The notes: a model not told the origin generated them from the sequence alone. 64,000 bases of DNA from Saposhnikovia divaricata (GCA_036435485.1 CM071597.1:148549647-148613646), one strand, 5' to 3'. Counted from the first letter of the stretch, positions 1 to 12,054 are shown. Translations and numbers: made by a program.

Positions 1-1506
1 TGCACTGGAACTCTGAGGTTCGTGCCTTGTAATTAGTTACTGTATTTGCCTTTATTTAGCCATGTTGGTGTTGGAACTTGCAAACCACCATCTGTAAGTT
101 TTTTGAGTAATTACATCTTTGATTCATTAATATATTAAGCATCGGTAACTCGTCTGAATTATGGTAGATGATGGGCTTCTGCTTAAGCCACTAAGGCTTC
201 TGTGGAGAGTGTATAGAACTTTGTGTAAGCATTGGATGTTACAACACTTTATACTGTCACATGTCTAATTACTGTGATACATTTTTGAAATTTCTAGGAT
301 AAAATGTGTATTTCAATTCATCCTAGACTATGTTAGTGTACGGTCATAACTGTTAAGTTATGAGTCCTGAAACCTTAAAGGTGTTAGGAGGACTTAATAG
401 GACCTTATATAAAATCTTAACACTTCCCCTCATTTAATTTAGCCATGTTGGTTTTGAAACTTGCAAACAATCATCTGTACATACAGGTCAAAGGTAAATT
501 ATGAGTAATTACATCTTTAATTCATTAAGATATTAAACATCTGTAACTCATCTGAATTATGGTAGATGATGGGCTTCTGCTTGAGGATAGGATTATAATC
601 CTTTAAATTTTCCGTTCCCATGTTTGTTGTGTAAAAACTTATTAAAGGGGGTACATGATTAACTTCACTAAATATCTAATGTTTTTCTTTTCACCAGTTA
701 CCTTGTGATGTTGCTCCCTTGCACTATGTAAAATTTTTATTGTGTACATTCACATAGATTAGGAGTCGGAGTTCTATTTATAAAGGACATGAAGAAGTTA
801 GTACCAAGTATCAATTAAAAGCTTCTGCCAGTGATTTATGTATACTTAAATACTCTAATATGGTAAAAGTACAGGCCGGTTCATATAGTTCACAAGGCTG
901 AAGATGGCAGCATCGCTGTTGTTGCAGTTCTTTACAAGGAGGGTGATACCGATCCTCTACTTGCTAAGGTACACATATGATCTTTTCAATCACAGCACAT
1001 GGACGGATTACTGCAATCAGCTTTTAATGAATTAAGAATTCTTGGCAACGTAATCTATCAATTTGTAACTATTTATGCACACATCTATCAGGCTAGAATC
1101 AGTGTACCTTCTTCATTAATTTTATAATCAGTTTGGTGTAAACAGTGTTACAAGTTTTGATGTAATATTAATGACATGCTTCTTAAGTCAACAGTTGTGA
1201 AAATATCCATAGCATTCTGGCATAGTATTTACGTTTTGTATCTATACATGTGGTCCTAATCAACTATGTTATGTTTGTTTGATTAAATTCAGAAACATAT
1301 TTTATAATGTTTTGTACCTTATATCTTATTGTCGCTGGTCTATTGAGACTTGTTTTACTTACAGCTGCTTTTTTTAATGTTTATAGAAACCCCAATTGAT
1401 CAAGGGAAACATGCAACTCTTTTTTGTTGATCAGCAGCGTATTCAAGCTCTTGAATCATCCATGGTTCCAGAAGAATTATGTGTATGTAAAGCTTGCAGA
1501 AAATGA
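1..1506 (+). pseudogene. Alpha-carbonic-anhydrase-like spliced gene fragment inside CACTA-1
   Basis: Three exon-like blocks keep one reading frame across GT-AG junctions: 1-28 (donor GT at 29), 875-968 (acceptor AG at 873-874, donor GT at 969) and 1387-1506 (ending TGA). The middle block encodes HIVHKAEDGSIAVVAVLYK followed by EGDTDPLLAK. This matches the plant alpha-carbonic anhydrase stretch around L-H-x-V-H ... D-G-x-x-A-V-V-x-V-L-Y-K-x-G. The family interconverts CO2 and bicarbonate with a zinc ion held by three histidines; only a small part is present here. The last block (40 codons, rich in Cys near its end) is not recognisable as carbonic anhydrase. Its position inside a CACTA element suggests a captured host gene piece. 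Upstream exon sequence is outside the window, but the duplicate copy shows it at 63730-63802. Confidence 0.5.
51..585. repeat. Diverged direct duplication (51-185 and 434-583)
   Basis: The stretch beginning TTTAGCCATGTTGG and ending GATGATGGGCTTCTGCTT occurs twice about 383 bases apart, with point changes and a short insertion (around 478-500) in the second copy. It is an internal duplication within the CACTA-1 interior. Confidence 0.75.
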
Positions 1507-1884
1507 AAAAGTCAGTTTAGATGATGTTTGTGCAGTTTTTAATGACACCGAGTTTGGCCTAGTTTTCTATTTTATTTTCAATGTTGGTGATTTAAGTAGT
1601 TTGGAGTGGTTGTGGTTGAAGGAGATATTGTAATGGTTAAATTTGGTTTGAATGTTGGTTTGAACATGTAATGGTTAAATTTGGTTTGGATATGTAATGG
1701 TTATTAATGGGAATGTTGCATATATAAAGTAGCTATTTCAATTTTTTTGTATTCTAGTGTTACATTTGCCTATTGTAGTGTTGCATATGCATTTCCATTT
1801 GCTGTTACACTTGCCTATTGTAGTGTTACATTATAATCTTATTTAGTGTTACATTAGAAATGTTACACTGTTACCATAGAGAGT

Positions 1885-2125
1885 AGGGCCCACACATGCC
1901 ACGTGGCAGTGGGCCCACACATGCCACGTGGCAGGTGGGTCCCACATGCCACGTGCCAGGCGGTTTCCACATGCCACGTGTCAGGCGGGTCCCACATGCC
2001 ACGTGTCAGGTAGGTCCTACATGCCACGTGTCAGGTGGGTCCCACATGCCACGTGTCAGGTGGGTCCCACATGCCATGTGTTAGGTGGGCCCAACAATTG
2101 CCACGTGTCAGTGGGCCCCACGTTC
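1885..2125. repeat. G-box minisatellite of CACTA-1
   Basis: About nine imperfect copies of a ~24-base unit of the type CCCACATGCCACGTGTCAGG. Eight contain an exact CACGTG core (the plant G-box, bound by bZIP and bHLH factors) and one is changed to CATGTG. The array is far more GC-rich than its surroundings. All three forward frames stay open through the repeat, giving Pro/His/Val-rich pseudo-proteins that I do not regard as genes. A related array lies at 59940-60215. Confidence 0.9.
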
Positions 2126-2372
2126 TGTCCCTCAGAGTAAGTTCAAATGTAACATTACAAATCCGTTAGAGTAGGTGATGATAGTGTTACATTAGCGATA
2201 TAATGTATCGCTTTATTAGTGTTACAGTAGAGGGGCAAAAGCGTTATAATAGGCACCTGTTGTAACGCCCGTAAATGTAACGCCCCAAGTGTTACAATAG
2301 ACCTAATGTAACGGATTTTGGGCCTATTGTAACATCACACGGGAGTTACAATAGGCCACTTATGTTGTAGTG

Positions 2373-3716
2373 AAATGATTAAGTGTCAAAAGAAAGAAGA
2401 CATAGACAATCTACAGTTTTGATGATATACTACATTAGGAGAAGTTCATTAATTTGATCAAGCGTTAGGGGTGTAATCAAGATAGTGGATTCTATTTATA
2501 GTGACAAGAGGTTTCAACAGTGGCAGAATACAGATTAGAAAGGCTTGAATAATAGGTGAAACAATATCTGAAGAACAGTCATTGGGGTTGGCAAAATCAT
2601 TGTGCAAGTTACAGAAGTGCTAAATTCATTACCACAAAGATTTTACTATCAAATGCAATGGCTATGAGGAAAAACAAATATCATAAAGAAATGCCAAGTG
2701 ATATATTCTTAATGCAGAAATCCCGATTGGAATTGATGTATTTTTTGCTAAGCAAAAATAGTCCGATTTGACCTCAGGAGACCGTAGCTTAAACCTACAT
2801 TAACTTTGAGGAAAAAGAATTGTCACAAAGAAACCCCGACTGGAATTGATTTATTTTTTGCTAAGCAAAAGGAGTCCGGTTGAGCACCCTCAAGAGACCG
2901 CAACTTAGATATTAAGAATTTATTTATATTAATAAATATTTTATTTTTATTAAAAAATTATATTTATAAATAGAATTGCATTAATGCTGACTTCTACATA
3001 TCATCTTCATAACTACTATTTTAAATATATCGAGTGCAAAACATATCTTGTTTGAAGATTAAATATGGGTACCAAAAATTGTCAAAAAGGCCTTCCTTGG
3101 GTTCCCATTAACACAAAATTTTATCCACATAATTAACAAGGATGGTCAATCATGAAAGATTAGTATTTTTACAATTGGTTGCCGCAGTATAAAGTGTTTA
3201 GTACTAGAAATATAGAATGAAGATGGAAGATGTAGCTCATATTACCATATATCCTATGGTAACAAAACCAAACCCTGAGTCGCATTTCATCCAATATTAA
3301 TGTCATCCAATATTAATGTTAAGTATGGCCTCAAAAGAATATACCGTTGACAATTCACACATAGACATATATACAATATGTTCAAGATCTTGAGTATAGT
3401 TAATTCAATTCAAACCTTTAAGATGAACATTGCCTATTTTTGGGTGACATGCAATGCAACAACCCACAAGAACACCAATATTGTTGTCCTTTTCACATTG
3501 CTCTGCACAATGAAACACTAAATTTTAAGTATTTCTTGCACAGATCCTTTACTACCTATCCTTTATTCTTTATTCTTCTATTTTTTTTTTCATTTTTTAC
3601 AATGGTCTATGTTTCCCTTTACAAATAATATATGCTAAAATCAAATAATCAATGATCTTTTATCATTTATAATTAATATTGCTTTTATTTTCTTGGAAAA
3701 CACAATTTTATGCTAA
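2373..3716. other. AT-rich spacer without recognisable gene
   Basis: Between two CACTA elements. I see no coding region. The only structure is the local duplication at 2717-2905. Confidence 0.5.
2717..2905. repeat. Tandem duplication of ~75 bases, ~115 apart
   Basis: A segment containing GGAATTGAT, TTTTTTGCTAAGCAAAA and GAGACCG is present twice (about 2717-2791 and 2831-2905) with scattered substitutions. No function evident. Confidence 0.7.
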
Positions 3717-3762
3717 AATCACTACAAGACAAACAAGTTCATACAACACCATTCACACAACA

Positions 3763-3955
3763 GCTAAAAAAATCCCACTCTCACATCTCTCTCTCCCCAA
3801 CATCTCACCTCACTCTCACATCTCTCTCTCCCCAACATCTCTCTCGCTGCTCACCTCTCCAGACTCTCTCTCACCATCTCCCACTCTCTTTCACTGCTCA
3901 CCTCACCAGCCCTCTCTCTCTACTCACTTCCCTATCTCTATCTAACAAACCATAT
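3763..3955 (+). repeat. CT-rich low-complexity leader inside CACTA-2
   Basis: Repeated CTCTCTC, CCAACATCTC and CTCACCTC motifs over ~190 bases, followed by CCCTAGTTTTAGG-like sequence. It resembles the pyrimidine-rich 5' untranslated leader of a plant gene. Comparable CT-rich blocks occur inside CACTA-5 (51925-52005) and CACTA-6 (62100-62220). The frames open here are low-complexity artefacts. Confidence 0.6.
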
Positions 3956-4595
3956 CCTCCTTGAATAAGAACCCTAGTTTTAGGCTTGAAAAAGATACAA
4001 ACACTGAATCCTCAAATTGTTTTTCAATTAGGCAAAATCGAAGTTTAATTGGCTCGATTGGATGGTTGGTTGTCTCTTTAACTTCACCTCCTTAACTCCA
4101 AACTTCTTTTCTTATATGTAAATATTTTGATTTTGCTGGTGATTGTAGGGCTTTACATTTGGAGCTTTCATTTTAGGGCTTCTGATTTCGAGATTTTGTT
4201 AAGGTAATTCATCTCTAACTATTAGAGTTTCAATCTTTGGATTTGTATTTTAACTGATTAGGGTTTTAATTTGGGTTTTGCGTATTTGATATTGTGTTAT
4301 ATTTAATTGATTTGTTTTGGGTATATTTTGTTGGGAGGAGCTCTGTAAGGAAGCTCAAAAATCGAAGGTGATCTTTACGTCAAACTCTGTAAGGAACCTC
4401 GCAAATATCCTTCTTCTCTTCATAATACATTGAGAAAATCTATGAGGTGTTGAATTCATTTGACGTTCTTTTAATTTTTCACCTTTTCTCCTTTTTTTAC
4501 ATTGAGAAAATTTATGAGGTTCATATAATCACCTTTCTTGCTGGATTCTTTTAATTTTTCTCTTCTTTTCTCTTCTCCTTGGAATAACTTTATAG

Positions 4596-4712
4596 GTTCC
4601 AAAATATGAACTACTATGGACCGGTTCTGTTACACCTATGGCCATACCAAAAGGCTTCCTTTATCATGTCGACTTCACAGCTAAGAACACTGATGTTACT
4701 GATGCTCCATAA
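4596..4712 (+). pseudogene. Exon-like fragment in CACTA-2, family unknown
   Basis: After a TATAG acceptor-like site the frame reads VPKYELLWTGSVTPMAIPKG, then FLYHVDFTAKNTDVTDAP, and stops. Composition is protein-like and unlike the surrounding AT-rich DNA. I do not recognise the family with confidence. A second exon-like block with splice-like borders lies at about 5443-5541 (frame containing SSVKEIHSGALDPNEIGIS, donor CAG/GTATAA). Both are probably parts of a captured host gene. Confidence 0.35.
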
Positions 4713-6558
4713 GGGAGATTTTTCATAATGCCTCAAATGGTACTTACCCTTCTTGTAAAAATGGAAGATTCCTGTAATCACAAAATGCCATGCTTCACTC
4801 CCCTGCCCTCAAATGCCCCAAATGGTACTTACCCTTCTATACATACACACACATATATATATCAATGATATATCACACTTGTATTATTGTATAAAAGTTC
4901 TCGGTTTTTGTAAGTTTATTGAAACCCCAAATTAGGTTTGTGTGTTTGAATGTGTTGGTTCATGCAGAAATAGATTATTTTGAGTTTAGACTATAGTGGG
5001 TAATCTTCATTTTTTCAAAATATTGAGAAATTTTACTTGTTTATTTTCTAGTGTAATGATACATACTACAGTGCTATTAGTGCCTGCTGACTGATTCTTT
5101 TTGGTTTATGAAACTTGTTTTGCAGTACGGAGTTGCTTAATGGGCATGTTTTACTTCCATGTGATCATTTTAGTTGCAAGTACTTAAAAGTATTCTTGAT
5201 TTTATCAATTTTTTAGCTAGTTTTTTGTTATTTTTGCTTTGTAAACTGGGTTTTTTGTTTGAATGTGAGCAGATCATGCATTAATGATCAAACCAAAAAT
5301 TGTACCAAATGTACTGCTTGCAATATACAATATGTTGATCACGGTATGGGAAATTAAGTACTTGGTTACGATTTTACTTTGTGTCGTTATTTATGTTCTG
5401 TGAATTTTGAATTCATTTTTGCTTTGTACTTGGTTGGTTTCAGTTATCAAATTACATATCGTAAGCAGTAGCAGTGTTAAAGAAATACACTCTGGGGCAT
5501 TGGATCCAAATGAAATTGGGATTTCTGGTAGAGATTTTTACAGGTATAATGGTTCACTATGTAAACCAAGAAATTGCATAAGTAAAATTCTCTACATAGG
5601 AGGTAGTTTACGTAGTGAAACATAGAGTACTCAAATTTGTGCTCCATTTAAAAGTACTCCATAGAACTTTTGCTAAACCTCTGTTATTTTTCTTTTCGGG
5701 TGATATGACATGCCAGACATAACATATCATATCGATTTCCTAGGCCTGGCATAGTGTTTTCAATCCATTTACTAAGTCAATTTGTTCAAGCACCAAGAAT
5801 AAAGCGCTTGGCTTATTTTTTAAGGAATTAAAGATACTTACACACTGCTGGTTTTTGGGAGTTATTCTTTCCTTCTAATAACTTTCCGAATAAAGGATTT
5901 TGTGGAAGTGTAGGTCAGTTACAAGGTATTATCTTAAAATTGTTCCTGCATAGATACGGTGGTATAATAGGGAAAGCTCCACATTTAAGGACTTCAAATG
6001 ATCATTGATGAAAGCGGCCGACGAGAGCATGATCTAATTGTTTCTATTCTCCTTCCTCGGCAATTAAAGATAGTTCTTGCTTCCCTATGTAAATAGAATT
6101 TATATAAAATTTTATAATTTATTATTCAAGTTTTATGCTCCTTTATGTTTATTTGTTGGGTTGTGTAAGACTCATTTTTGATATATATAAACCATTGTGT
6201 GTGAAATTGAAACACAATACAAGAGCAAAAAAAAATGGTTGTACCAAGGTAAAAAAATGACACCATAATCAATGGTTTATAAATATTGTGTTCTAGCGCA
6301 TCCAACAACAATTTAAATATAAGAAGCACTTGTTTGTAGATGGCAAAAATGATAGTTTAAATTAAACAAACTATTGTGTATACTTCCAAACAACAATGGA
6401 TAAATTCCACAATAATGTTGGGTGATTACCTTTTAGACAAGTATTTATTTAATTAAAACTATTGTGTATAATTCCAAACAACAATGGACCCAGAATGTTG
6501 TGTGATTTACATTCAGACAAGTACGTATTCAATTAAAACTATTTTGTAGCATCTAAAC

Positions 6559-6917
6559 AACAATGGTTTCTAAATCGAGTGTTGTTGTTTCTGGCTATTA
6601 CACAACGGCGTCTAGAGACGAAATGGTTGTCTCTCACTCTTTTAACAAGTATTTTGAACCACTGTGTTCCTTCCTTCTAGCAACGGGTGTAAAACCATTG
6701 TCTGATTTCAATCAGACCACTGCCCGATAGACCACGAAAAATTTATAGGTCAGGCAATGGTGAAAATCTATTGCATGATCTTGTTTTTCTTGTAGTGAAT
6801 ATATATTTACTTGTAGAATGAGAATAACTTTGGGATGGACTGAGTAATAGATTCCATATACAAAAAATTGAGCCAAAGTTCAACAAATACAACCCGCTAT
6901 ACAGGGGATTATATTTA
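6559..6917. repeat. Segmental duplicate, copy 1 (partner 27325-27683)
   Basis: These 359 bases match 27325-27683 with about eleven substitutions (~97% identical by eye). The block spans the last ~240 bases of CACTA-2, its right terminus and 120 bases of the flank. Copy 1 continues undisturbed into AGAAATC, while copy 2 is interrupted there by CACTA-3. Confidence 0.92.
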
Positions 6918-7644
6918 AGAAATCATATCTCATGTCCTCCCAAATTAAACTCAAGCTATCAATAGTTCATAAAATAGGTGTGGAGCTACACACCTAGAAA
7001 ATTCATTGCATCATCAAATGGCATGTTTTGTTCATCTTGCAGGCATGTTTTGTTCATCTTGGCGCCAGTGATAAGTAAAAGTGTTCTTGTACAGATTCTG
7101 GCAAGCAGGCGCCATCTGCAAAAGAACAAGGTTTCTTCAAAATTACAAGGTAAAATTACAGTCTCTCAAAAGTTAGAAAGCAAATTTTAAATGTCTATAG
7201 CGAAATTAATTTACCTAATACAATAAAGTTTGAATTACACCGTTGAAAAGATTGAATAGTGTACATATTTATAAAAGATAACTGAAATGCTACATCATAA
7301 GGGTGTTTGTATTTGTGTAGAGTATATATTTGAAGTCATTTCATACGTATCACTAAACTAATGTATGATATTATTTTCAGCCAACTGATCGATGTGTTCT
7401 TATTTTGGTTTGATACAATATCAATTCGCATCTTCATGAAATTTAAAGTACCTATAATGTGCATTTACGTAAAGAGGTTTGTAGCAATTTGAAGCACCTA
7501 ATGACATAAAACATGATTATCTACAAACCTACTATTCTTAGGTGTTAGATAGCTTAGAGACAGGACCATGCATCTAATATACAACCAGTCAAAAGACATG
7601 CCAAATTATTAATGTATATATATCACAAATAAAAAAAATATCTC
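6918..7644. other. Spacer without recognisable gene
   Basis: AT-rich. A short direct repeat of GGCATGTTTTGTTCATCTTG lies at about 7020-7062. The frame open at 6978-7190 has no recognisable domain and I do not call it. Confidence 0.4.
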
Positions 7645-8087
7645 CACTACACAACAAATTACATGTCCAAACTTGTCACTTCATTAATACATGTGACAAT
7701 ATTTCATGATAGATTTAGAGGCGATTATATCATATTTGGCTTAGATGGTTATTGTGTAGGCGGGAAAGAAGTTGATAAGAAATCTCAAGGGTTTTCTATG
7801 AAACAAGTGTATATATGCCACATATCTTTGCGATTGTAACAATATAAATGTTCACATTACAATACATTTTAATAAAAATCACAAACTTATAGCATATTTG
7901 GACCAAAAAACTCCAATTTTACAAATATCTAGGATGTATTTCTTTTAGTATTAGTAGAATTAGCCACTTGAGTCCCTAAAAGTATCATGAAGTTCGATTT
8001 GAATACCTGTAATTTAACTCCAATAGATTGTATTGTCTTTTACTATATACTATGCTCATACATACCATAAAATTTTTTGTTGTAGTG
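7645..8087. mobile_element. Possible miniature CACTA-like element
   Basis: The left end CACTACACAACAAATT and the right end, whose reverse complement is CACTACAACAAAAAATT, are inverted repeats 443 bases apart. The flanking triplets (CTC and TTA) do not match, so this is either an old element with mutated flanks or a chance pairing of two CACTA-like termini. Confidence 0.4.
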
Positions 8088-9239
8088 TTAATCATCAAGT
8101 GTAGTTGCCTCTCTACAAATATTATATATATATTTGGAGATTTAAATCACCCACATTTAAAAACTATCGAGTAATACATAAAAACACTTAATACAATACA
8201 ATAATTTTTTTATTAAGTTTGCAAAAAAGTTAAATTATCTCATACCTCATGGAGGAGCATCTTCTTCATTGTTTATCCCACAATATCACAGAATTCCTGA
8301 AAATGTGATCGGTATGCTTTAGTTTAGTATACCATTTGATCAAACACTAAAAACTAATATGTTAAACATAAGTGCAAAATCCAAGGACACCCAAGTAAGT
8401 TTTGAAATAAAATCAGAAAAAAAAGTCAAACATATTGATAAACTCTGTTATTTAATTTAAATATACTCCGTTGTTAAATATAAATATATTGTTACATAAT
8501 TGCATAAGTGACAGTATAAAACTTTTCCATACTACCTTAAATTTTGACACTTAAAATCTTAGATTTGTCTTAATTTTATCACTGGTGGGATAACATGGTG
8601 GAATAACATATTAAATATAGAGAAGGGAAAGAAAACATGCCAAAATCAATTCCATAAATTATTGTACAATGATCTTATGCCCACATATAGAAAAACAAAA
8701 TTTTTACATGGAAAACAGTAACTAAAATTTTAAATATACAAAAAGAATATTACAAATTGATCACATATATATTCTTAAAATAAACATATGACACAAAATA
8801 TTGTAAATCATTACTGCAATGAAACACCTACAATCACATTCACCTCACACATGCACATACATACATTCATATATACAAGATGACATATTATAAAAGGTGT
8901 AGGAACAATTACCCTATATTCAAGATGTTAAACTTCAAGATCATGTTAAACAGATCACACAATGTCGAGATTACTCAAGGTGACATACACCATTGGTAAA
9001 GAGGAAAAAGCGGCTAGGAAATTAGGGTTAGACCTGTACTTTTGAGAGTCCCAAAGAGGAATAAATAAGTTATATTAGGTTGGGCTGGGTTCTTTAATAG
9101 GTAAATTATAAGAAAGGTTTTTTATGTTGTGACCCACTCACTAGAATTTGTTTAAAAAAAACTAGGAGGAGATTAATATGATATGTATGCATATATTTAA
9201 TCCTAATGTCTATGGGTTACATTTAGATGTTGCAAAATG

Positions 9240-9950
9240 GGTCTCGATCCGAAAACCCGAATCGAAATTCAAGGAACGGAATCCAATTTTATATTCGAAT
9301 TAGAAAATTATATAATTATTCAAAAATCAATTTGATCCAATCCGAAAAATACCTGAACTGAAAATTTAACCGAAAATAATCCAAAATACAAGACGCGATT
9401 CTGAATTGGAACCGATATAAACCCAACTATAAATTATCCAAACCAATTATAACTCCAAATATTAAATCCGATTTAGATCTGAGTTAGAAAAATGATGAAT
9501 TAAGTATTTGTTATAATTTTTACTGGTTATAACATATAACCTTTATACATTAACGCACATTTCATTCAATATTTACCCTTTCATAAGCAAAATGCATATT
9601 TAAAACAATTTTATGTGTAATATATAATAATTATTGAATCATCCATTTTTAAAAAAGTACATAATTTTATACTAGTATATTATATTCAATAATAAGGTAT
9701 TTTTTTAAAGTCTCATAAATTAAAATAACTAATGAGTAATAATAAAAAAGGATTCGAACCAATTTTGATCTAAACCGAATTTCATCCTAGTTACTCAGAA
9801 TTATAACCGAATCGAATCAAATCAGATCTGATTCGATCCGATTTTTACTCAAATATATCATAATCGAAAGTTTATCCGCATCCGAGATTGATCCAATTCA
9901 TAATTGATCCAATTATCCCAATTATCAAGTATAACTATATTTTATGTGTT
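9240..9950. repeat. Degenerate CCGAA/ATCCGA-rich repeat region
   Basis: Words such as ATCCGA, AACCGAA, CCGAATC and GATCCAAT recur irregularly over ~700 bases, with an AT-rich core (about 9500-9740) between two richer flanks. It looks like an old, degenerate tandem repeat or a decayed element whose two ends share these words. Confidence 0.45.
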
Positions 9951-10565
9951 AACAATGTATATAAACATATTGTCAAAGAGGTTTAACTATAAAATTGGTC
10001 CATGTTAAGCATAACTCGTGAATATATACCATTTATATACCATTTTTCAATACATGATTGAATGGCACATAAAATTCACAAAATCAGAACACTTATTGTA
10101 ACCAAAGTGATAAATTGGAAGAAAAACCTAAAACCTATAGTGGAAATTTATTTAGAATGCTTAATTTATTATTTTACTATTTAAACAAAATATAAAAGGT
10201 AGATCAAAGTGGGAATTCGAGTAAAGGAAAAAAATAAAATTTAGAAGTAGTATTTTATAAACATATTTGAGTTGTGTTTTATAAAATATTTGAAAATTAT
10301 TTTATAAAGATAATGTTGAACTAGTAGAATATCACAAAAGTAAAATTGTAGACATATTGTCATGATCTATTTTATTCAATAATTTTGAATATTCAAATAA
10401 ATAGAATAGGGAATTTTTTGAAAAATAATTAGTATTTTTTATGAATAATTAAAGATTATGACAATTTAATTAAATACTTTTGTTGAATAAGTTTATTTTT
10501 GGGTTTTAATTACCAATAATGTTTTTGAGATTAATAAGCTAATATTTAATTTTTTAGGTTCACAA

Positions 10566-10652
10566 TAAAACAATTTGAATTAAAGACATACGGTTTAGGT
10601 AGGTTAATTTTCAAAAATAATAAAACAATTTGAATTAAAGACATACGGTTAA
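10566..10652. repeat. Direct repeat of ~32 bases
   Basis: AATAAAACAATTTGAATTAA followed by AGACATACGGTT occurs at about 10566 and again at about 10619, separated by ~20 bases. Small local duplication. Confidence 0.85.
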
Positions 10653-11446
10653 GGACATGGGTTCTTCACTTCCATTTACTTAATAATTCTAAAAGTACAT
10701 ATTATGTTAGGTGTTTGGGTATCTTACGTATGTTTTAGCTTAAAATGAATAAAAAAGTAATAAGTAGATACACATTTATAATTTATAATGGTATTTGTAT
10801 AAATTTATTTATAAATTAGATAAATGCTTATTGAATTAAATTAAATATTTAATGATCCCAACACTTCCATTTTAAATTAAAAAGCATCTAAAAACACGTT
10901 AATTACGGTCAAAAAAGTCAACTTAAAAGTTGATCACCAAACTGCCTCAAGGAAATCAATTACGTAAACTTCCTTTAGAGTGGGAAAAAACTAACATTAA
11001 TGTTGATTTATGAGATTGTATGGTATGCCATCTACATGATAGTGTAACATATTAATATTGATTTCTAAGATTTAAGCAATCCATATGTAGGTAATATATT
11101 CATTTTGAAAAATAAAATCCAAGAAATCAACACTAAAATTAATATATTCAAGAAATCAAAATTAATAATAGTTTTTTGCCATTAAGGAAAATTGAGTTAT
11201 TTAAGTATATCGGTAACTGATTTTAATAAACCGATTCAAAAACACAAATGAAAAAATTATAAATCATTAGAAAAGAAAATAAATCAAACAATGGAAATAA
11301 ATTGAACTCAATACATGTGTTGTAAATTAAATAGACATTTAGAAACCACAAAATCAGAAAAACAAACAATTCAAGCATGACAATACAGGAACATGATAAA
11401 ATATAAATTTTTCTTATACACAAACCTTAAACATTTTTTTCAACAC

Positions 11447-11620
11447 GTATATAATTTGGTTAAACATCATTTTTTAAACAATAACTAAAATTTAATTGAT
11501 TACACATAATTTAAATATGAAATTTTATATAATTTGGTTAAACATCATTTATTAAATAATAACTAAAATTTAATTGAATACACATAATTTAATTTTTCAA
11601 TTTTAAATATGAAATTTTAT
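11447..11620. repeat. Tandem duplication of ~80 bases
   Basis: ATAATTTGGTTAAACATCAT and the following AT-rich bases through AATATGAAATTTTAT are present twice in direct succession. The second copy has an ~18-base insertion. Confidence 0.8.
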
Positions 11621-12054
11621 CTGTTTAATATGGGGTGTGTTGAAGCGTTTTTAATAATTTGTTGAATAAATATTATATATTTCTCAACTTTTAGGTTCAC
11701 CAATACCTATAGAAAAATGAAATGTTATTAATTTAATATAGTTTTCCATATGGTATCAATATACTACTTTTTTTTATTTGGATTAAAGTATAATTCAACG
11801 AAAGTTGTCCAACTCAAGTTATTTATTTGTTGAACACAAGTCATAATAAAATTAATTTTTTTGTAAAAAATGTTGCATATATGTTTTTAATTAATTATAA
11901 AACCTTTTTAATACATTTTCGTTATAAGTTTAGTGTATGAATAAAATTTTAAATTATTATTTAATATCCAAGTTATATATATGTGTTGAACATGTTGAAT
12001 TATATTTAAATTTTTTTTAACTCACCTCTCAAAATTTATATTTATTTATTTTCA

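Larger units (their letters stand above)
1..2372 (+). mobile_element. CACTA-1: right-hand part of a CACTA transposon
   Basis: The right terminus reads GTTGTAGTG at 2364-2372. Its reverse complement starts CACTACAACATAAGTGG, which matches the left terminus of CACTA-6 at 59645 (CACTACGCCATAAGTGG). Inward of the end lie many copies of GTGTTACA(A/T)TAG in both orientations (about 1738-1880 and 2130-2355), the usual subterminal repeat arrangement of CACTA elements. The three bases after the end are AAA. The left end lies outside the window. Interior content is a spliced alpha-carbonic-anhydrase-like fragment and a G-box minisatellite. Bases 1-226 are repeated at 63775-64000 inside CACTA-6, so both belong to the same family. 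No transposase is present, so this copy looks non-autonomous. Confidence 0.75.
3720..6797 (+). mobile_element. CACTA-2: complete non-autonomous CACTA transposon
   Basis: The left end CACTACAAGACAAACAAG at 3720 and the right end, whose reverse complement is CACTACAAGAAAAACAAG (ending 6797), form matching terminal inverted repeats. Both ends are flanked by AAT (3717-3719 and 6798-6800), the 3-bp target duplication typical of CACTA elements. Subterminal repeats with ACTATTGTGTATA and AACAACAATGG recur from about 6190 to 6600. No transposase is visible. The interior instead carries a CT-rich leader and exon-like pieces that look like captured gene sequence. Length is 3078 bp. Confidence 0.88.

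Noticed and set aside
1896..2140. Open frames giving Pro/His/Gly-rich proteins over the G-box minisatellite (also 59838-60250)
   Set aside because: All three forward frames stay open because the repeat unit lacks stops; there is no start context, domain or conservation sign. Treated as a non-coding minisatellite.
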